Assembly: GCA_007922195.1 (NCBI GenBank)
Contig: ML681963.1
Coordinates: 132,749,764-132,813,763 of the forward strand
Length of the DNA: 64,000 nt
Source: Podocnemis expansa
Taxonomy: Eukaryota; Chordata; Testudines; Podocnemididae
Direction: 5' to 3'
A program made the translations under genes and the position numbers. The notes under the pieces were generated by a model that worked only from the letters and a program-made list of their open reading frames with translations, did not search any database and was not told the DNA's origin. Position 1 is the first letter of the stretch, and each line of letters begins with the position of its first letter. Below are positions 10,409 to 21,845 of this stretch, piece by piece.

Positions 10409-10500
10409 GGCCATTCTGACGTCAGAGGTGACTCAACCAATTGTTCCCAAGGAGTTCCTTAAGAGCAATTGGTTGAGTCACCTCTGACACTACAATGGCC
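10409..10500. repeat. Short perfect-end hairpin with CRE- and AP-1-like sites
   Basis: Arms 10,409-10,443 and 10,466-10,500 are reverse complements with a few mismatches, around a 22-base loop. Shared blocks are GGCCATT/AATGGCC and GAGGTGACTCAACCAATTG. The left arm holds a full TGACGTCA (10,417-10,424) and TGACTCA (10,429-10,435); the right arm holds TGAGTCA (10,474-10,480). It may be a tiny MITE. Any regulatory role is inference. Confidence 0.6.
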
Positions 10501-10796
10501 TAGTAGTTTTGGCATGACACAGCTGCATACATATTGTAATTCATAAAGGTGAAATGGTTGAAGATTTAAAAATTGGATAGTAACAGCCAGTGAAACCCAG
10601 GGATGGTTCATTCTGGTGACATGGTTGCCCCTTTGGAACCTGTCAAAATTATAAAGCTCTCAGCTATTCTCTCAGTTGTTTCCAATATTCCATGCTGATT
10701 CTTCAGACAATTGTATGTGGCGCTTACTCGGGGAACAAAATGGAGGTTACTCACCTTCATGCAGTAGCCAAAGTTCTTCGAGATGCATGCTCCTGA

Positions 10797-10966
10797 CATG
10801 CTCCACTTTAGGTGTTCGCATACCGTGGCACCCCAGATCGGAGATTTTTCCTTAGCAGCGGCTCAGGCAGCGGGCAGTTACAGCAGCATTCATTTCCCGC
10901 CTTTGATGACGTCAGCCGCTGACTGTGCCCGTTAACGTCTCTCCTCAGTCCCTTTCTACCCTGGAG
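10797..10966 (-). repeat. DIRS inverted terminal repeat (element 3' end)
   Basis: The blocks CTCCACTTTAGGTGTTC, GGCACCCCAGATCGGAGATT, CTTAGCAG(C/T)GGCTCAGGC and TTTGATGACGTCAGCCGCTG are repeated in reverse complement at the other end of the element. The outer part (10,735-10,797) differs from the opposite end, and its complement is found in the internal complementary region. A full TGACGTCA lies at 10,907-10,914. Confidence 0.85.
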
Positions 10967-11019
10967 GCATCCTGTAATGAGAAGAGAGAACCCTCAAAGT
11001 AGAGGGGAGGAGGGCGGGT

Positions 11020-11135
11020 AGTGGAGCATGTCGGGAGCACGCATCTCGAAGAACTTCGGCTACTGCACGAAGGTGAGTAACCTCCATTTCTTCTTCGAAC
11101 AGTGCTCCCAACTGCTCCACTTTAGGTGATTTCAT
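11020..11135. repeat. DIRS internal complementary region
   Basis: The first half (GTGGAGCATGTCGGGAGCAC through GAAGGTGAGTAACCTCCA) is the reverse complement of the outer left end at 10,738-10,808. The second half (TTCTTCGAACAGTGCTCCCA, then CTGCTCCACTTTAGGTG) matches the reverse complement of the outer right end at 16,460-16,500. In DIRS elements such a region is proposed to splint the two ends so that a circular intermediate can form. Both ends are represented here in the expected order. Confidence 0.82.
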
Positions 11136-11149
11136 AGCAGTCATCAGTT

Positions 11150-12567
11150 TATGGCGGTGGGCACTTCGGAGTTGCCGTGTCAATTATATGGAGTACTGCT
11201 TGGCCGAGAGCAGTATCCAAAGATGTAATACACTCCAATGCATAGTGTTTAGCGAAAGTGTCATTAGAAGCCCAGGTATTCCGCTTGACAGATAACATGA
11301 AGCGGAACCTTGTTAAGGAACGCGACGGATGATGCCATGGATCTAGTGGAATGAGGGCAAACAGTGTCAGGTGGAGTTGTTTGATGTGTTGAGTGTGCTG
11401 TGCGGATGCATGATGCAATCCAGCTAGATATTCTTCTTTTGGAAATTGGCTGTCCTTGAGAGCGTTCAGTGGCGGATACAAACAAGCGTGCAGATTTTCT
11501 AAACTCCTTGGTTCTTTCCAGGTAATATGCAAGTGCGTGCCTGACATCTAGAGTATGAAGAGCACTTTCCTGCGGTGTGAAATGTGTGGTTTCAGATAGA
11601 AAACAGGTAAGTGGATTACTTGGTTGATATGGAAGGATGTAGACGTAGGGAGACTCTGTCTTTGTAAAATATTGTGTAAGGCGGGTAAGCCATTAGTGCC
11701 GCTAGTTCACCAACTCTCCTAGCCAATGTGATTGCTACTAGGAATGCCACTTTCATAGACAAATGGAGCAGTGAGGCAGTGGCTAATGGCTCAAACGGTG
11801 GTCTCATCAGTGACTTCAATAGTAGGATAAGGTCCCAAGGTGTTGCTGGTGGCTGGACCTGTGGGAATAGGTTGTGTAATCCCTACATGAACCTCTTGGC
11901 GATTCGATGAGTGAATATTGATGTGCTGTCTACTTGATCATGGAACATAGAGATAGCCGCCAGGTGTACCTTAATCGTGTTAATCATGAGGTTTTTTTGC
12001 TTTGAGGTGCAGTAAGTATTCGAGGATTGCCGGAATGGGAGCTTCCGCCAGCCACAAAGTTTGCTGATTGCACCAGGAGGAGAATCTGGCCCATTTCTGC
12101 AAGTAAGTGGCTCTTGTAGACAGTTTTCTGATGTTCAGCAGGATATTGCGGACTTGCTCAGAGCACTGAAGCTCCATATCCTCGAACCATCGAGGTTCCA
12201 TGCTGTTAGCTGAAGTCTGTCTAGAGAAGTGTGGATGCAATTCCCATGGTTCTGGGACAAGAGGTCCTATACCAAGGGTAAGGGGATTGGAGGCGTTTTG
12301 GACATCGTTATGAAATGCGAGTACCATGGTTGGCGTGGCCAGGATGGGGCTAGCATGATCACTGTGGCTTTGTCTTGCCGTATTTTGTGTAGCGTGCAGG
12401 GAATCATTGGAACCGGTGGGAAGGCATAAAGGAGTGTGCCTCCCCAATGTATGAGGAACACATCTCTGCTGGAATTTGGACTGATTCCCGCTCCAGAGCA
12501 ATAAAACCTGCATTTCCTGTTGGTTACCGTGGCAAATAGGTACATGGTTGGAAGGCCCACTTGGCAA
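11150..12567 (-). pseudogene. DIRS tyrosine recombinase, frame-disrupted
   Basis: The N-terminal core-binding part (RATYLQKWARFSSWCNQQTL, then EYLLHLK) lies at about 12,190-12,000. Catalytic motifs follow in separate frames: ARRVGELAAL (box I Arg, 11,616-11,819), PHSTRSMAS (the HxxR motif, 11,264-11,485) and TFAKHYAL (nucleophilic Tyr, 11,149-11,547). The R-H-R-Y set is therefore intact but spread over frames by at least two shifts. In active relatives this enzyme integrates a circular DNA intermediate, which replaces the integrase used by LTR elements. Confidence 0.8.
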
Positions 12568-13960
12568 AGATGGCCTGGATGATGTCTTCTCGAATTTCCC
12601 ATTCGTGCTGGTCTGGGAATAAGCGGCTCAATGAGTCTGCTAGTACATTGTCCTTGCCTGGGAGATATTCTGCACGAAGGGAGATTGCATGTTCGATCCA
12701 CCAGTCCCAAAGGGACATTGCCTCCAGGTTGATCTAAAACATGCAGGACCTGTTATCTGTGCGAATCGTTACGACCTTGCCTGCCATCAGTGGAAGGAAG
12801 TGGAGACAGGCTTTCCGGACCGCTTTCAGCTCTAGTAAGTTGATGTGTGTGTCTTTTCCGCTGAGGACCATTTGCCTTGGGTGAGTTGGTCTTGGCAGTG
12901 TGCTCCCCATCCTAGGAGTGATGCGTCTGTTGTGATGACAGTTTGAGGTTGGGATGGGGTGAATGGGACCCCTTGTGACAGATTCATCTGTTGGATCCAC
13001 CAGGACAGTGAGTCTTTGATCAGACGGGGCACGGGTAAGAAAGTTTTGGTAGGATGTCTGTCTCACCCATTTGAAGCGAGCAAGGAACCAGAGTTGTAAT
13101 GGACACATGCGCAACCTCGCATTGTTGATAAGATAGGTGGTAGCTGCCATGTGTCCTAACATTCTCATTACCGTGTGGGCTGAGACTATGGGTGAACTCC
13201 GAATATTGAGCGCTAGTTGTTGTGGATTGTATATTCTGTCGGTCAGTAGAAATGCTGTTTTTAGTACTGTGTTGATCCGTGCTCCGATGAAGTGAATCTG
13301 TTGTGTTGGAGACAGAGTCGATTTGTTGTAATTTATATTGAGGCTTATTGCCAAGAAGAGTTTGGTTATGATTTGTACGGCCTGGGCTGCTTGCTGTTGC
13401 ATGGAGGCCTTTATTAAGAAGTTGTCGAGATATGGGAATATCACTATGTGTCTCCTGTACAGGAATGCTATTACTGGAGCCATTAGTTTGGAGAAGACCC
13501 TGGGCGCTGTGCAGAGTCTGAATGGGAGGACTGTGTATTGATAGTGATGCTGGAGAAATTGGAATTGTAGGAACCTTCTGTGTGGCTGGCGGATGGAAAC
13601 ATGGAAATATGCATCCTTTAGGTCGAGGGAAACTAACCAGTCGAACTGTTGGAGGGCAGGAAGAATGTTGTTTAATGTCACCATCTTGAAATTTTTTACT
13701 TGGACGTATTTGTTGAGTCTTCTGAGATCGAGTATGGGTCTCCAGCCCCCTGTCTTTTTCTCTGTTAAGAAGTAGGGAGAGTAGAATCCTTTTCCCCTCT
13801 GCTCTACTGGAACCTCTTCGATGGCACCGATGTGTAATAGATATTGGATCTCTGCCCAGAGGTGTTGTACGTGAGCGGGGTCCCTGAAAAGGGATGGGGA
13901 AGGGGGATGGGTTTTGGGTTTGGAGATAAATGGGATGGAGTATCCATACTGAACAATCTC
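12524..13960 (-). pseudogene. DIRS reverse transcriptase / RNase H, disrupted
   Basis: The polymerase frame starts upstream of the first Met (GGWRPILDLRRLNKYV near 13,700-13,750). It continues with VSLDLKDAYFHVSI (motif A), FRLCTAPRVFSKLM (motif B) and FPYLDNFLIKA, where the usual YLDD is YLDN. RNase H pieces follow in alternating frames: VITTDASLLGWGAHC, NLLELKAVRKACL, TIRTDNRSC and YLPGKDNVLADSLSRLF. Family members copy element RNA into DNA. The Asp-to-Asn change in the active site and the frameshifts argue that this copy is dead. Confidence 0.85.
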
Positions 13961-14199
13961 TAAGACCCATTTGTCTGATGTTGTTTGCCTCCAGTACTAG
14001 AGGAATGGTTGGAGTCTGTTCTTGAAGATTAGGGTTGCAAGATGGTGTTTGTGCATGGTGGGAGTCCTGCAGACTGATTGTTCCCTCGACCTGACCATCA
14101 AAACTGGTGCTTCAGATTGGTAGGTTGTGAAGTTTGCTGAGGTTGGGTTCCTTGCCTACCCCTGTATGATTGTCTAGATCTGTTCCTGTATGAGTCGCC

Positions 14200-16152
14200 T
14201 CAGCGGTTGGGCTGACTGTGCGTGGATCTGTAACTGGCAGGTTGGTTCTTGTAAAACTTGTGCTTATACTGTGGGGTATAAATCCCCAATGTTCTTAAGG
14301 TTGCTCTGGAGTCCTTCATGCCATGCATGACTTGATCTGTTGTTTTCTCAAACAGGTGGTCTTTATCAAAGGTAAGATCCTCAATGGTCCTTTGCATCTG
14401 CTTAGGGAGCTCTGCTGCCTGTAGCCAGGAAGAGTGTCACATTACCTCCGCTGTTCCAAGGGTCCTCGCGGTGAAGTCTGCGGTATCCAACGCAGCTTGA
14501 AGGGCTGTCCGGGCTGCTAGTAAACCCTCCATCACCAAGCCATGAAATTGCTCGTTTGTCTTGTGTAATAAAGTTAAGGGAATCACTGAGCTTAGTATAT
14601 ATATCATGGTGGTAATTGGCCAGCAGAGCTGTGTAGTTTGCAATTCTGAGCTGTAATGCTGCCAAAGTGTATACTTTTTTCCCCAGTGTGTCCAATTTCT
14701 TATCCTCTCCATTATTAAAGGGAAACTTAGAGTTTGGCTGTCTGTTTCTGTGATTTATGGCGTCTACCACTAGGGAATTTGGTTGGGGGTGGGTGAAGAG
14801 GAACTCATTCCCTTTGGGTGCTATGAAATATTTTTTATCTGCCCTTTTATTAGCGGGGAGTGCTGATGCCGGCGTTTGCCAAATTTCCTTTGCAGGCTCC
14901 ATAATCCCTTCATCCATAGGGAGAGCCAATTTGTGAGACCCAGTTGACCGCAGGATTTTGTATAACTTATGATGTGGTGGCTGAGTGTCCTGTAGCAAGA
15001 TGTCCATGGTCTCAGTCGCCCTTTTGAACAGTTCTCTAAACTGTCTGTTATCATCATTTTTCCCCTGTGGGGTAATCTCTGTTGAGGCATTATCCATACA
15101 TGTGGTTGCAGTGGTTGGTACATTAGTTGCCATTGTTAGAGGCTGACGCTGGATCTGTGAGGGTGCTAAGGAGGCCCCGTTTGGTGGGAGCGGCAGAGTA
15201 TATGGCTGCCATGGCAGGTAGTTTGCACCCTGCTGAGGGTAGACCACCCAAGGAGGATATGGCCAAGGCATAGTAAAATGAGAATTGCCAGCTGTTGAAT
15301 AGATGGTTGGCTTGGAGCAGGGCTAAATGAGCCCGATGAGCCAGAAGCCGTCGATGGAGAAGAAGGTGGACTTGAGTCTGAGGAGTCAAACTGAAACAGA
15401 GGCGACATAGAAGAGGAGTGAACAGTCAAGTCTTCTGTCAGCTCCATATGTTTTGCCTTGTTCTTATGCTTGGTTAGTAATGGGCGAGGGGAGGCATCCC
15501 TGATCAAGTCTAGTGAAGGAGTAAGAGGTGCTTGTGACAGTGGTGTTGATAGCTGCACTGGCATGGAGCAGACGGGGGGTCTGTGAAGGAGCCAGCGGCA
15601 CCGGGTTGATTGCTCCTGTCGGTGCTGGCAACGGTACGGGAATGGTACCGCTACCGCGCCAGGGAGTGTTGGTGCCGGTAAGAGTGGCAGCGCAAACGGT
15701 GGTGCAGCACCCAGCGCCATGACAACCAGCAGTGGCGCTTGTTCTTGTGGTGGTGCCGGCTGCAGCGCGGAGCGGCTTTTATGCTTTTTGTGCCCGGCAG
15801 GGTTGTCAGAAGCCTGCATGGAGCTGCGCTGGCGAGGCTTATCATGATTCTCAGTCCCCTTAGCCTTCTTCTTTGGGACAGGAGAGGATGCAGCAGACCC
15901 ATGCTTGTGCGGTCCCTCAACTATGTGAGGAGAGGCACCAGGGTCTGACGCTGGATGCAGCGCTCCTTCTAAGAGCAGTTTGAGCTTGCGCTCCCACTCT
16001 TTCCTAGTCCTGGATGTCAAATTCTTACAATGTTGACATTTCTGGGAGGAATGTCCTTCTCCCAAGCACTTGATACACGAATCATGTCTGTCTGAGGCAG
16101 ACATTGCCTTATGACATGAGCCGCAGTGCTTAAAGCCAGGCAGGTTCGGCAT
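14200..16152 (-). pseudogene. DIRS gag-like protein (three frame-shifted blocks)
   Basis: The N-terminal block (15,166-16,152) has a Cys/His cluster CGSCHKAMSASDRHDSCIKC followed by LGEGHSSQKCQHCKN, then a Ser/Pro-rich linker. The middle block (14,402-15,271) carries KKYFIAPKGNEFLFTHPQPN and NSLVVDA, which are typical of DIRS gag. The C-terminal block (14,200-14,397) carries FDKDHLFEKTTDQVMHGMKD and SRATLRTLGI. Together they would make a nucleic-acid-binding structural protein of roughly 600 residues. Frame changes near 15.2 kb and 14.4 kb interrupt it. Confidence 0.75.
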
Positions 16153-16304
16153 AGTGCTGAACTGCTTGTCAATTCTGTCGTCTTCTTTTTTGTTCTTCTT
16201 CTTGTTTGTTTGTTGTTTGGTTTTTTTTCTTCTTCTTTTTTTTTTTTTTAATTACAGGTTGGAGTGATTCTTTATGAAGAGCCACCACAGACTCCGTCTG
16301 GAGT

Positions 16305-16500
16305 CCAGGGTGATAGAAAGGGACTGAGGAGAGATGTTAGCAGGCACAGTCAGCGGCTGACGTCATCAAAGGCGGAAAATGAATGCTGCTGTAACTGCCC
16401 ACTGCCTGAGCCACTGCTAAGGAAAAATCTCCGATCTGGGGTGCCATGGTACGTGAACACCTAAAGTGGAGCAGTCGGGAGCACTGCTCGAAGAAGAACC
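16305..16500 (-). repeat. DIRS inverted terminal repeat (element 5' end)
   Basis: This is the reverse complement of the left terminal repeat over about 170 bases, including AGCGGCTGACGTCATCAAAG and AATCTCCGATCTGGGGTGCC. It ends in GGGAGCACTGCTCGAAGAAG. It lies upstream of gag and so should contain the element promoter, but no TATA box stands out. Confidence 0.83.
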
Positions 16501-17925
16501 ATGAGAATCTGAAAGTTTACGTGAAGGTACAAACCATCAAGGAAAAGTCTTCGCTGACCATAGAACTTTTACAAAAAATGTCATTAATTAAAGAGTTATA
16601 AATCGATTAAAGTAAGTAAGTATTTCATAAATTCCCCTTTAGTTTTCCCCCATCATTTTTTACAAGTTACAGCTACTCACTACTAGAACACATTTCAAAT
16701 ACAAGTGGATCATTTGCTATACTCTAATCCTTTGGTATATTAACTGTGTTTAATGAGAGGATTTATATTTTTGCTACCAGTTTGACTACACCATTCTTAA
16801 GTCCTTTCTTATCTCTTGGATGTATAACATCTGGATCTGGTGACTTACTGCTTTTTAAATTATCAGTTTGTTTCAGCACTATGTCTTCTGACATCTCAAT
16901 GTCTACTAGAAGTTCATCTGTATTACCAAAAAGAAATGTTAATTTCAGTTAAAAAGAAATGTAAGACAATGGAAAAATACAAGATTGATAATGGTGGAAA
17001 ATATCACCCTTATCCACAAAGGCATAAAATGATAGTGTGTACACAATATTTAAAATTATAATTATTTTTATCTCTTTTATATACTTAAAAATTGTTTATG
17101 CATCTTAGACCAATGACCCTTATGACAAATGAAAATTTCTATTATTCTCTGAGATCAATAATTGGTCCAGAGCAATCACTATTCAAAGATTGAATCTGGG
17201 TGTTATATATACTCAGTACTTCTGTCAAACTCCAATAAATTTGTACTACTAAATAAATCTTTGCACACTTCCCAGTTCCTGAATAGCTTGTCAAGGCCTA
17301 TACTGTGGTGCACAGTTTCTGGTTTCTGAACTCAGCTTTCTTACTAGTTAAGCAAGAGCTTTCATAGCTATTGGCACAATATGCCAGCATACCAAGAGAG
17401 CATGAAAAGTTAAAAAAGACTTTTGTTATTAGCATTTAAACATTTTTTAAAATAGCAAATATTGAAAAAATAAAAATAAAGCTTTAATGTCATTAACTTA
17501 TACATCAACAGACTTTCTGATTCTGTGTAATGTATTTTTAAGGTATTATAAAGCTAAGTGTTCAGCAAGTGTTGTTTAGGGGGAAAAACAATCAAATGGA
17601 AGACAGTATTGGAACAAAATACCTCCAATGAAACTGATCCTACATTAAAATGCTGCTATTCATCATAAGTTGCATCTCTCAAATAAGAATATACCCTTAT
17701 GTGCCCCCATAATTTTTGAATATGAAAACTTGGTGTGACCATCTGAAGAGCAGCATCTCCTCCCCTTCCCCGCTATTGAGTCTGGGAATCAGCAAGCAGG
17801 AAGCAGATGGAGCATCAGGCCAACGAATAGGTCACCCAGGCCTATTCTGAGTTTCTGTATACAGTGCTGGGGGTTCATTCTTCAAAGAGTATCCCTAGGC
17901 CACACCTCAGCTATGCCTTGATTAC
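16501..17925. other. CYP2R1 intron 1 sequence without recognisable features
   Basis: AT-rich sequence. A short piece at 16,740-16,900 (CTTAAGTCCTTTCTTATCTC, then CATCTGGATCTGGTGACTTA) may be very old CR1 antisense sequence. No exon or RNA gene was recognised. Confidence 0.4.
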
Positions 17926-18107
17926 AGGAACATCCTTCTTTCTGGCCTTGACAAATGCTCATATCCATTCAGAATGCTACTGCAAAGATCACTGGCCTAG
18001 CCTGTAACTTTGATCAAGTCACCTCACTCTTTGAAACCCTTCCCTGGCTCCCACTTTATTTTTTCATCAAACATAAACTGCTTGTAATCACATTAAAGGC
18101 TTTTCAT

Positions 18108-18606
18108 CAGGGGCAGATTACAGCATGGGCCAACGGAGCCCACCACAATGTGGGTGACCCTCCACCCTGCTGACAGCCCAGCTCTGAGAAGGGGAGTGGG
18201 TCAGGCCAACCTGAGGCCAGGCTCTGAGCTCCTGCTCCCACCCCGAGCCGGCTGATCTGTCCCCAGGGGTGGGGTGAGCCAGCTGACAAGCTGAGCTCGC
18301 CCATTCTTGCCCTACCCCTGGGCCAGCCATTCTGCCCCCAAGGGCAGGGTGGGCCAGCTGCAAACTAGCTAGTGAGCCTGAGGGGGAAGGGGGAAGATGG
18401 CACGTGTAGTATGGGCTCTGGTGCAGTATGTGCAGCAGTCAGCCCCACCTCCCCCCAGGACCGACCGGCCACACCACAGTTGGCCTTTGGCCCCAGCCAC
18501 TCCCCCCAACCATGCTGGCCTGCTGGCAGGGTGGGAGGTCTTCCAGCGAAGGAGAGGGCCACTGATGGGGTGGCCCCAGGGCCATGCAGACCCTGATCCA
18601 CCACTG
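18108..18606. mobile_element. Non-autonomous hAT-type element with 8-bp TSD
   Basis: It starts CAGGGGCAGATTACAGCATG and ends in CCACTG. Flanking octamers CTTTTCAT (18,100-18,107) and CTTTTCAC (18,607-18,614) differ at one base. The interior is GC-rich (GGGGGAAGGGGGAAGATGG and similar). Long frames here on both strands are compositional. Confidence 0.65.
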
Positions 18607-19787
18607 CTTTTCACAGTCAATTCTAATCGCAAAATCATAGAAATGTAGGACTGGAAGGGCCCTCAATTGGTCATCTTGTCCAGCTCTTGACTCAAGGTAG
18701 GACTAAGGAATAATTAGACCACTCCTGACAGATGTTTGTCTAGCCTATTCTTAGAAAACATCTAATGATGAAGATTCTACAACTTCCCTAGGCAATTTGT
18801 TTCAGTGCTTACCTACCCTGACAGTTAGGAACTTTTTCCTAATGTTCAACTTAAACCTCCCTTGCTTCAATTTAAGCCTATTGCTTCTTAGCCTATCTTC
18901 AGAGGTTAACAAATAAATATTTTTCTACTTTCCTCCTTGCAACTATCTTTTATGCGCATGAAAACTGTTATGTCCCCACTCCATCTCTCTTCTCCTGAAT
19001 AAACAAACCCAATTTTCTTCAGGTCATGGTTTCAATACCTTTAATCATTTCTGTTGTTCTCCTCCAGATTTTCTCCAGTTCGTCCACATCATTTCTGAAA
19101 TTTGGCACCCAGAACTGGACACAATACTCTAATTAAGGCCTTATCAATGCAGAGTAGAGGGAAAAAATTACTTCTCGTGTTTTGTTTACAGCGCTCCTGC
19201 TAATACATCCCCAGAATGAAATTCACTTTTTTTGCAACATTGTTATACTGTTAACTTACATTTTACTTGTGGTCCACTCTAAGCCTTAGGTCCTGTTTCA
19301 CAGTACTCCTTCCTAAGCAGTAATTTCCCATTTCATATGCAACTGATTGTTTCTTCTAAGTTGCATTCTTTGAATTTGTCCTTACTGAATTTCATTTTAT
19401 TTATGTCAAACTATTTCTCCAATTTGTCCAAATCATATTGAATTTTAATCGTATCCTACAAAGCACTTGCAACCTCTCCCAGCTTGGCATTACCCGCAAA
19501 CTGTATAAATGAATTCTATATGCCACTATCTAAATTACTGATGAAGATATTGAACAGAACAGGACGCAGAATTGATTCCTACAGGACACACTCAATACGC
19601 CTTTCTGGTATGACTGTGAACCACTGATGACTATTCTCTGAGAACAGTTTTCCCCCCGATTATGCACCCACCTTATACTAGGGCCATCCAGGCTGTATTT
19701 CCTTCATTTGATTATAAGTTCATGGAAGAGATACAAAAGCTTTACTACAGTCAAGATTATTATAACTACAACTTTCCTCCCAGCAAT

Positions 19788-20290
19788 TGTTATGAGATTT
19801 GTATGAGACCACAAACTTGTGAGCATAAGTGACTATCTTAGCACTGTTCCCTTGATATTATTTTAACCTCTAGCCTGACTAACAAAAGTATAGAGCCCCT
19901 CTTATCCTTGAACAGTCTATAAGCAGAAGATTAGGGAAACTGCACCAGTCTCGAGGTCACCTATTAATCAACAATTTCTCCTGTTTATTACATTCCCAGG
20001 CTCTGAGGAGCCTGTTTGAACTTCTTTACTAATTCTCCTATCTTATATGAATATGTATAAAAACTATGCCTATACGGTACTAATAAATTAATCTTGTTAT
20101 CTTGAATATATTAACCATTTTTAGATTTCCTTGAATTAAATTGTTGTACTTGGGTATAAAACACTTTTAGCACCAGTCCTTCGGGGCCGGCCACACTCAG
20201 TAGCTCTGAGTGTCAATAAACTTGTGATTCTTCCTCCTGTTGTCCGGCTCCTTCATTGACCAGAGCAGAGAACGAGCTTTTCTCTCAACA
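19788..20290 (+). mobile_element. Solo LTR of an endogenous retrovirus (class I-like), 4-bp TSD
   Basis: The unit begins TGTTATGAG, ends CTCTCAACA, and is bounded by CAAT on both sides (19,784-19,787 and 20,291-20,294). CR1 sequence resumes cleanly after it. Promoter-like TATAAAA occurs at 20,056 and 20,155. AATAAA at 20,215-20,220 lies about 60 bases past the second, a plausible R region. Length is 503 bp. A 4-bp duplication and this layout suit a gammaretrovirus-like (ERV1) family. No internal viral genes remain, which is the usual result of recombination between the two LTRs. Confidence 0.78.
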
Positions 20291-21002
20291 CAATAAGACT
20301 CGCTACTCTGTCAAAGAAAGCTATTAGGTTGGTTTGACATGATTTGCTCTTGACAAATCCATATTGCTATTTACACTTTATTATCTCCTAAAGAGTTTGC
20401 AAATTGACTACTTGATTACTTGTTCCATTATCTTTTATCTTGTATATATCTCCCAATCCTCTGGAATCTCTCCATCTTCCAAGAGTTTTCAAAAATAATT
20501 ATTAAGGGCTCAGATACCTCCTCGATCAGCTCCCTGAGTAGTCTAGAATGCATTTCATCAGCATCTGCCAACTAAACAACATCTAATTTGTCTAATAATT
20601 TCTAATTTGTTCTTTCCCTATTTTAGCCTCAGATTCTATCTACTCATTTTCATTGGTGTGTATCATATTAGATGTTCAATTGCTATTAATCTTTCAAATG
20701 AAAACTGGAACAATAAAAGTCATTTAGCACCTTCTGTTGCTTCTAATGAATTTGCAGGGTGTTTTATTGTTAACCTTTATGTCTCTTGGTAGTTTTGCAC
20801 CCTGTCCTTTTTAATTTTGTCCCTACATGCCAGTGTTGTTTTTTTTATATTCATCCTTCATAACTGGAGCTAGTTTCAATTTTTTGTAGGATTCTTTTTT
20901 GAGTTTCAGATCATTGAAGATCTCCTGGATAAGTCAGGGTGGTCTCTAGCCATGCTTCCTATCTTGTATGCAGTGGGATAGTTTGCTTTTGTGCACTTAA
21001 TG

Positions 21003-21309
21003 CAGGGCTCGACAAATGTACTGTACTGGCCAGCACAAAAAATTGAGAGCCTAGGTGTACAGCACTTAAGATACTTCTCTGCACCGAAAAAACACTGCCA
21101 TTTTGCCAGCACTGAAGTCCACAAAAGGCCCCCACTGATGAAACAAGCCACTGCTCAGGGTGCTTGCAGTGGGGAGTGGGGAGGCAGTAGTGCTGAAACT
21201 GTCAGTGCCACTGGCTCCTCTTTAAGGCTCCAGGGGGCGTTCACCTCCCTGACTACCATGGTGCAGCTAGGCAAATTCCTGGGCACCATACAGGATTTGT
21301 CAAGCCATG
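21003..21309. mobile_element. hAT MITE with perfect 8-bp TSD
   Basis: Ends are CAGGGCTCGACAAATG and GGATTTGTCAAGCCATG. The flanking octamer ACTTAATG is identical on both sides (20,995-21,002 and 21,310-21,317). It is 307 bp long and inserted in the CR1. It carries no transposase. Confidence 0.82.
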
Positions 21310-21845
21310 ACTTAATGTCTCTCTGAAAACCTGCCAACTTTCTTCAACAGTCTTTCTCATATACTTCCTTCCCATAGGATCTTACCTACCAACTCCTTGA
21401 ATTTCCTAAATACCTGTCTCAATAACTCTCATTTACTATTAAGATGTCAATGCTTGCCTCTGTTCAGCCCATACCAGCTTCCGCTGCTCTTGCCCTGAAT
21501 TTTCAAACAAGATCCTTTCCGCTTTCTCCTGTGTTAACCCACATCCTTGGAAGCTACTCCCCATAAACATCCGTAAAATGACCTCATTATCTACCTCCAA
21601 ATCCCTCCTTAAGACTCTCCCCTGTTATGATGCCTACAAGGAACATGACAATGCTGTTAGTGTGCAGGGAGTATTCCCTATCATGTTGAACATTATTTAC
21701 ATGTACTCCCTAATCTCAATATTTCATTCTGTTGTCTCCTGTCTTGTGTTTAGATTGTGAGCACCTTGGGGCATTTTTGTCCTGTGCTGGTACAGCACCT
21801 AGCACAATGGGGTGCTGATTTATGACTAGAACTTCTAGGCACTAT

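Larger units (their letters stand above)
10735..16500 (-). mobile_element. DIRS-type tyrosine-recombinase retrotransposon, near full length
   Basis: Read on the minus strand the order is gag (16,152 to 14,200), reverse transcriptase/RNase H (about 13,960 to 12,530) and tyrosine recombinase (12,567 to 11,150). The ends are inverted repeats (10,797-10,966 against 16,305-16,479). An internal complementary region lies next to the 3' end at 11,020-11,135. This is the classic DIRS layout, distinct from LTR and LINE elements. Frames are broken by several shifts and one catalytic Asp is replaced, so the copy is probably inactive but fairly recent. It sits in CYP2R1 intron 1 in the same transcriptional direction as the gene. 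No target duplication is expected or seen. Confidence 0.88.
18636..21440 (-). mobile_element. CR1 LINE, minus strand, interrupted twice
   Basis: The 3' end on the plus strand is CATAGAAATGTAGGACTGGA followed by GGGCCCTCAATTGGTCATCT, the CR1 terminal hallmark. It continues through antisense ORF2 sequence such as CACAATACTCTAATTAAGGC, CCAATTTGTCCAAATCATAT and GGTTTGACATGATTTGCTCT. An ERV solo LTR (19,788-20,290) and a hAT MITE (21,003-21,309) interrupt it. The coding region is full of stops. The 5' limit is approximate. Confidence 0.75.
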
